Positions 5,336 through 9,004 of a DNA stretch of 9,004 nt are shown in pieces; the first letter of the stretch is position 1, and each line of letters starts with the position of its first letter. A program made the translations under genes and the position numbers. Source of the stretch: JAUJNH01 sp038253125 (lineage in GTDB: Bacteria > Actinomycetota > Acidimicrobiia > Acidimicrobiales > JAUJNH01). The notes beneath the pieces were generated by a model, which worked only from the letters and a program-made list of their open reading frames with translations, was not told the origin of the DNA and did no database searches. The stretch spans positions 1 to 9,004 of the forward strand of contig JBBSHM010000100.1 of assembly GCA_038253125.1 (NCBI GenBank). The letters are read 5' to 3'.

Positions 5336-5548
5336 CCTCCCGTCGCAGTTTCGGCGCCCCCCGCTCTGACGGCCTCGGTCTGCTCGGACAGGGGGCTCTC
5401 GGTCAAGGCCGACGTCAACGACGGCACCTTCGCGGGGCTGGTTGACAACGCGCCGGCACGGGACACCCCCGGGCCGGTGCCGTCCCCGCCAAGGGCCCGG
5501 CGATGTCGTGGCGGCGTGAAGAAGCGCGCCGACGGGACGGGCCCCAAG

Positions 5549-5554
5549 TAGCAT
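5549..5554 (+). promoter_or_regulatory. -10 box of glycosyltransferase operon
   Basis: TAGCAT (TAnnnT) ends 9 nt before ATG 5564. There is no Shine-Dalgarno before the ATG, so a leaderless or nearly leaderless transcript is likely. In the 213 bp between the helicase pseudogene and this box I see no gene. Minus-strand frames there may hold further helicase debris. Confidence 0.4.
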
Positions 5555-5563
5555 CGGCGCCCT

Positions 5564-7318
5564 ATGGGGAGGATCCTGGTCGTGTCGGCCAGCATGGGTG
5601 AAGGCCATGATGGCGCGGCGCGTGAGCTGGCGTTGCGCCTGGAGGCGCGGGGGCACACCACCCGCACCGTCGACTTCCTCGATGCCGCACCACTCGGCAT
5701 CGGGGCTCTGACCCGGACGAGCTACGAGTTCCAGCTGCGCAAGGCGCCCTGGACCTACCAGTTCACCTACCGCCTCTGGCAGGTCCTGCCTTTCCTCTGC
5801 CGACCTTTCGCGCTCCTGGTGTCGTTCCTGACCTCCCGTTGCCAGCTCCGGTGGATCGCCGATTTCCAACCGGACGTGATCGTCACCACCTACAACCTGT
5901 CGTCACTCGTGCTGGCCCGGCTCCGCCGCCGGGGACGAGTCCGGGTCCCCGTGGTCACCTATGTCACCGACTTCGACGTCCACCCGCTGTGGCTAGCCAA
6001 GGGCATCGACCTCGCCTTGTGCGTCCATCCTGCGTCGGTCGCCATCGCCCGTCGCCGGACGGGCGGGCCGGCCCGGGCCGTCGGGCCCCTCGTGGCCGAG
6101 CCGTTTCGGTCGTCGGCGTCGCCGACCGACCGCGAGCACCTACGGGCCGAACTGGGCCTGGGGCCCGACGACCTCGGCGTTCTCGTGGTCGCCGGGTCCT
6201 GGGGAGTGGGTGAGGTCGACCGCACCTTCGACACCCTGGTGGCATCGGGCCGCTACACGCCCATCGCCGCGTGCGGGCGCAACGAGGAGCTGCGCGCCGC
6301 CCTGGCCACCCGGCCGCAGGGACGGGCCATCGGCTGGACCGACGAGATGCCGGCGCTCATGGCCGCCTGCGACGTGCTCGTCCAGAACGCCGGTGGCCTC
6401 ACTTGCATGGAGGCATTCGCGGTCGGGCTGCCGGTCGTCACCTACCTGCCCATTCCCGGCCACGGCCGCCAGAACGGCCAGGACATGGACCGAGCGGGCG
6501 TGGCCGCCTACGCCCGATCGTCGGACGAGCTCGTCCCCACCCTCGACCGGGTCACCTGCCTGGCCGGCCGTCGCCAGGTCGCTGCGGCGCGGGCCATGTT
6601 CAATGGTGACGCAGCCGACGACATCACCACCGAGTTGGAGCCGGCGCGCACCAGGAGAGCGGCGCCCTCGAGGAGGGTCGTGGGAGGCAAAGGGGTGGTC
6701 GCCGCCGCCGTCTCCCTGGTGGCCGGTTGGTCGGCCTTCACTGTCGGGGTCTCGGCAGCCGCCGCTCAGGGCATCGGCGTGGCCAGGCCCCAACGGCACT
6801 CGCAGGAGGTCTTCATCGGGATCCGCCTGGGGTCGAGCGCCCTGGCCGACCCCGACCTGGCCGCCGGCATGGCCGGGGCAGGGATCACGGCCATCGTCGA
6901 CGGCACCTCGGCCGGCCACGACCCGGCCGGCGTCCGGCGGCTGTCCGACGCCGGCGTCGACGTCGCCAACGGCGGCTGGGGCCACCGCAACGGGGCCCAC
7001 TGGTCGCGAGCAAAGGCCGACGTGGTGCGAGCCTGCCGGTCGATCCACTCGGCCAACGGCGAGTCATGCCACAACTTCGTCCCGCTGCGTCGAGTGGACG
7101 GCTTCGACCTGGCCTCGGCGCGCTTCGCCCACCAGAAAGTCGTGACCAACGTGGCCCTGCTCCTCCCCGATCGGGCCCCCGACCTTCGCCCTGGGCACAC
7201 CTACGTCCTCGACGCCCGCTTCCTCGATGCAGCCACGGTCGAGCGCACCATCGCCGATCTTCGGCCCGCCTCGGCCGCTCAGCACCTCACTGTCGGCCCT
7301 CTGGCCGACCTTCGTTGA
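5564..7318 (+). CDS. MGDG-synthase-like glycosyltransferase fused to NodB-like domain
   Basis: This 584-residue protein has three parts. Residues 1-360 are a GT28-type glycosyltransferase of the MGDG synthase/UgtP class: SASMGEGHDGAARELA (8-23) is the acceptor-side glycine/His motif, and NAGGLTCMEAFAVGLPVV (275-292) the nucleotide-sugar site. Such enzymes sugar-coat diacylglycerol or related lipids at the cytoplasmic face. Residues about 376-402 form a hydrophobic helix, probably membrane-spanning. Residues 415-584 resemble a NodB deacetylase fold with altered catalytic motifs: AIVDG where the family has TFDDG, and VANGGWGHR where it has the metal-binding HxxxH. This part is probably inactive. 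The leaderless ATG start is supported by TAGCAT upstream. The stop overlaps the deacetylase start (TTGA), so the two are translationally coupled and likely act on one envelope glycolipid or glycan. Confidence 0.85.
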   Translation: MGRILVVSASMGEGHDGAARELALRLEARGHTTRTVDFLDAAPLGIGALTRTSYEFQLRKAPWTYQFTYRLWQVLPFLCRPFALLVSFLTSRCQLRWIADFQPDVIVTTYNLSSLVLARLRRRGRVRVPVVTYVTDFDVHPLWLAKGIDLALCVHPASVAIARRRTGGPARAVGPLVAEPFRSSASPTDREHLRAELGLGPDDLGVLVVAGSWGVGEVDRTFDTLVASGRYTPIAACGRNEELRAALATRPQGRAIGWTDEMPALMAACDVLVQNAGGLTCMEAFAVGLPVVTYLPIPGHGRQNGQDMDRAGVAAYARSSDELVPTLDRVTCLAGRRQVAAARAMFNGDAADDITTELEPARTRRAAPSRRVVGGKGVVAAAVSLVAGWSAFTVGVSAAAAQGIGVARPQRHSQEVFIGIRLGSSALADPDLAAGMAGAGITAIVDGTSAGHDPAGVRRLSDAGVDVANGGWGHRNGAHWSRAKADVVRACRSIHSANGESCHNFVPLRRVDGFDLASARFAHQKVVTNVALLLPDRAPDLRPGHTYVLDARFLDAATVERTIADLRPASAAQHLTVGPLADLR

Positions 7319-8034
7319 AGCCGTCGACGCTCGGGGGTCGCGGGGCCGTTGGCCTCCTGACCGCGCACGCCGCCCCCTCTCTCACCAGCGTGGGGGCAAT
7401 TCGACGCCGGTGGTTTCCGGGCCTCTCGGGCACGGGTGAAGCCGGGGGCGTGGCGCTGACCTTCGACGACGGGCCCGATCCCGCATCGACCCCCGCCTTC
7501 CTGGACGCCCTCGACGACCTGGGCTGGAAAGCGACCTTCTTCATGCTCGGGTCCATGGTGCGGCGCGCTCCGGACCTGGCCGCTCAGGTGGTGTCGGCCG
7601 GCCACGAGGTGGCCGTACATGGCGACCAGCACCGGTCCCACCTGTGGCGGTCACCGCGCGACGTGGCGACCGACCTCGAGCGGGCCACCACCACCATCGT
7701 CGAGGCGACCGGCCGCCAGCCCACCTGGTTCCGGCCGCCCTACGGCGTCCTGAGCACCGGGAGCCTCGTCGCCGCTCGCCGCCTCGGCCTGCGTACAGTC
7801 CTCTGGACGACGTGGGGCCGCGACTGGCGGGCCGAGGCGACCCCCGCCAGTGTCACCTCCGACGTCGACAGCCAGCTGGGACCGGGCGGCACCGTGTTGC
7901 TCCACGACTCCGACTGCACCTCGGCGCCGGGCGCCTGGCACTCGGCCCTCGGCGCCCTCCCAGCCCTGGCCGAGCTCTTCGCCGCCCAGGGCCTGCAACC
8001 GGGCCCCCTGGGTGACCACCACGTCATCGGCTGA
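7315..8034 (+). CDS. NodB-type polysaccharide deacetylase
   Basis: This 239-residue carbohydrate esterase family 4 (NodB) protein has all five motifs: TFDDGPD (49-55, catalytic Asp and first metal Asp), HGDQH (102-106, metal histidines), RPPYG (140-144), D170-W171 and LLHDS (195-199, catalytic His197). It should remove N-acetyl groups from an amino sugar in an envelope polysaccharide or glycolipid. TTG 7315 is chosen because it overlaps the preceding stop as TTGA and is the first in-frame start that keeps the N-terminal HAAPSLTSVGAIRRRWFPGL segment. No clear signal peptide is seen; the first 30 residues are only weakly hydrophobic, so it may act on the cytoplasmic side or be tethered through its partner. 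A GTG within the N-terminal segment is a less likely start. Confidence 0.9.
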   Translation: MKPSTLGGRGAVGLLTAHAAPSLTSVGAIRRRWFPGLSGTGEAGGVALTFDDGPDPASTPAFLDALDDLGWKATFFMLGSMVRRAPDLAAQVVSAGHEVAVHGDQHRSHLWRSPRDVATDLERATTTIVEATGRQPTWFRPPYGVLSTGSLVAARRLGLRTVLWTTWGRDWRAEATPASVTSDVDSQLGPGGTVLLHDSDCTSAPGAWHSALGALPALAELFAAQGLQPGPLGDHHVIG

Positions 8035-8045
8035 TGGTTGCGCAT

Positions 8046-8064
8046 CGGGCGCGTCGGGCGCCCG
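8046..8064. terminator. GC hairpin between convergent genes
   Basis: CGGGCGC (8046-8052) pairs with GCGCCCG (8058-8064) around a GTCGG loop, 11 nt after the deacetylase stop. There is no T-tract, which is common for hairpins in high-GC actinobacteria. It lies between convergent genes and could serve both. Confidence 0.5.
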
Positions 8065-8132
8065 CAATCAGATCCGGTCAGTCGTCGACGAAGGCGTTGC
8101 CAGCCGGCGCCAACGGTGGTGGGTTGCGGGGC

Positions 8133-9004
8133 TCACGCACCCCGGCCGCGGGAGGAGCCGGTGGCGACTTTGGGCTGGGCTCCGCCGTGCGTCGCGTCAA
8201 CACCCACGCCGCCGCCACCGGGGGTGACCACCGTGCCGTCGGCCAGCTCGCACAGGTGGGCGAAGGCCTCGTAGCCCACGATCACGCTGAACAGCGGCTC
8301 GGGACGGCGTGCCCCGGGGGCAGCCGCAGCCGAGCGCCTGGCCATCTCGGCCAGGGCATCGGCCCGGCGCTGGGCCGGGGTGCGAGCCAGGTCGGCGATG
8401 CCCACGCCGTCGCCGGCGCGGGCTTTGGCCTCGGCCCAGTCGGCATTGAACGCCTCGGTCTCGATGCGCTTCAGCTCGCCGGCCACGATGGCGCCGTTGA
8501 CGGGATCGAGGACCCCGTCGAGGAACCACAGGCCCTCGAAGCTCTTCGACAGGTGCAGTCGACGTCGGTCGTGGTTGGCCTTGGCCTCGTCCTCGCACCC
8601 GTCGGGGTCGGCCCGCATCCCCCAGTAGGCCACCACCCGGGCGAACGAGGCGAAGCGCAGGCGCGCCGCCTCGCCCACCAGCATCTTCTCGTCACGTTCC
8701 AGGGCCTCGGCGGTGCCCTCCGTGCGGGCCCGGGCCAGCACGCCCACCTGGGCCTCGCCGATGTCGCCGGCCAGCCAGGCCTTCTCGGCCACCGGCAGAT
8801 GGCGAAGGGCCCGCCCCAGGCGCACCCGCCGCTGGGCCGTGGTCATGGGCAGGCGGCACTTGGTGGCCAACCACGCCGCCGCCGTGCGGGCACCGTCGGG
8901 CTGCCACGTCTTCGACGCGTCGAACGCCGCCGTGGCGCGGGTCGTGACGGCCAGCATCCGCTCCAATTGGCGGTGCAGGTCGACCACCGCTTCGCCGTCG
9001 GCGA
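8133..9004 (-). CDS. DUF222 (13E12-type) protein lacking HNH domain, partial
   Basis: The frame is open to the right edge, so the true N-terminus lies outside. The visible part is the DUF222 domain of the actinobacterial 13E12 repeat family: VDLHRQLERMLAVTTRATAA, TAAAWLATKCRLPM, VRLGRALRHLPVAEKAWLAG, SFEGLWFLDGVLDPVNGAIV, DLARTPAQRRADALAEMARR and LFSVIVGYEAFAHLCELADG. Family members normally continue for 100 or more residues to an HNH nuclease domain. Here, soon after GTVVTPGG, the sequence becomes an unrelated Gly-rich tail and stops at 8133. No HNH residues follow in any minus-strand frame down to 8035. The nuclease part therefore seems deleted, leaving a 3'-truncated gene. The family is repetitive in host genomes, so recombination between copies is a plausible cause. 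Confidence 0.88.
   Translation of the reverse strand, partial: ADGEAVVDLHRQLERMLAVTTRATAAFDASKTWQPDGARTAAAWLATKCRLPMTTAQRRVRLGRALRHLPVAEKAWLAGDIGEAQVGVLARARTEGTAEALERDEKMLVGEAARLRFASFARVVAYWGMRADPDGCEDEAKANHDRRRLHLSKSFEGLWFLDGVLDPVNGAIVAGELKRIETEAFNADWAEAKARAGDGVGIADLARTPAQRRADALAEMARRSAAAAPGARRPEPLFSVIVGYEAFAHLCELADGTVVTPGGGGVGVDATHGGAQPKVATGSSRGRGA

Noticed and set aside
5335..5548. Minus-strand frames upstream of the helicase pseudogene as further helicase coding sequence
   Set aside because: Strings such as LSEQTEAVRAGG are suggestive, but I could not match them to the family with confidence.

Overview
The window is very GC-rich (roughly 70% by eye). It carries a DUF222 (13E12-type) protein, likely leaderless genes and an MGDG-synthase-like glycosyltransferase next to a NodB deacetylase. 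Together these suggest a high-GC actinobacterium, possibly of the Acidimicrobiia; this is inferred from gene content only. The window alternates between intact housekeeping genes and decayed accessory DNA, and two tRNA genes mark two of the borders.

Positions 1-1650 are the wreck of an integrated conjugative-type element. A TraA/MobF relaxase-helicase survives as two frameshifted pieces in opposite orientations: the pre-helicase region and Walker A on the minus strand, and Walker B with the following region on the plus strand. Next comes the C-terminal end of a tyrosine integrase, which runs straight into the 3' end of tRNA-Val(TAC). That layout is typical of an element inserted at a tRNA 3' end.

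Positions 1684-3829 look like intact chromosome: a NUDIX hydrolase and an inositol-phosphatase-family protein (minus strand, probably one transcription unit), a divergent gene of unknown function, and tRNA-Leu(CAA). The phosphatase contains an in-frame 18-bp minisatellite.

Positions 3830-5335, just beyond the tRNA-Leu 3' end, form a second decayed block. It holds an IS3-like transposase stub with one IS end, a tiny CRISPR array remnant with no cas genes (two 36-nt repeats plus a 17-nt truncated one), an intact orphan XRE/HigA-like regulator with a palindromic operator candidate, and a multiply frameshifted UvrD/RecB-like helicase-nuclease pseudogene.

Positions 5564-8034 are an envelope unit. 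An MGDG-synthase-like glycosyltransferase is fused through a membrane helix to what looks like a catalytically dead NodB domain. It overlaps, by TTGA, an apparently active NodB polysaccharide deacetylase. A hairpin separates this unit from a convergent DUF222 gene that lacks its C-terminal HNH nuclease domain and runs off the right edge.
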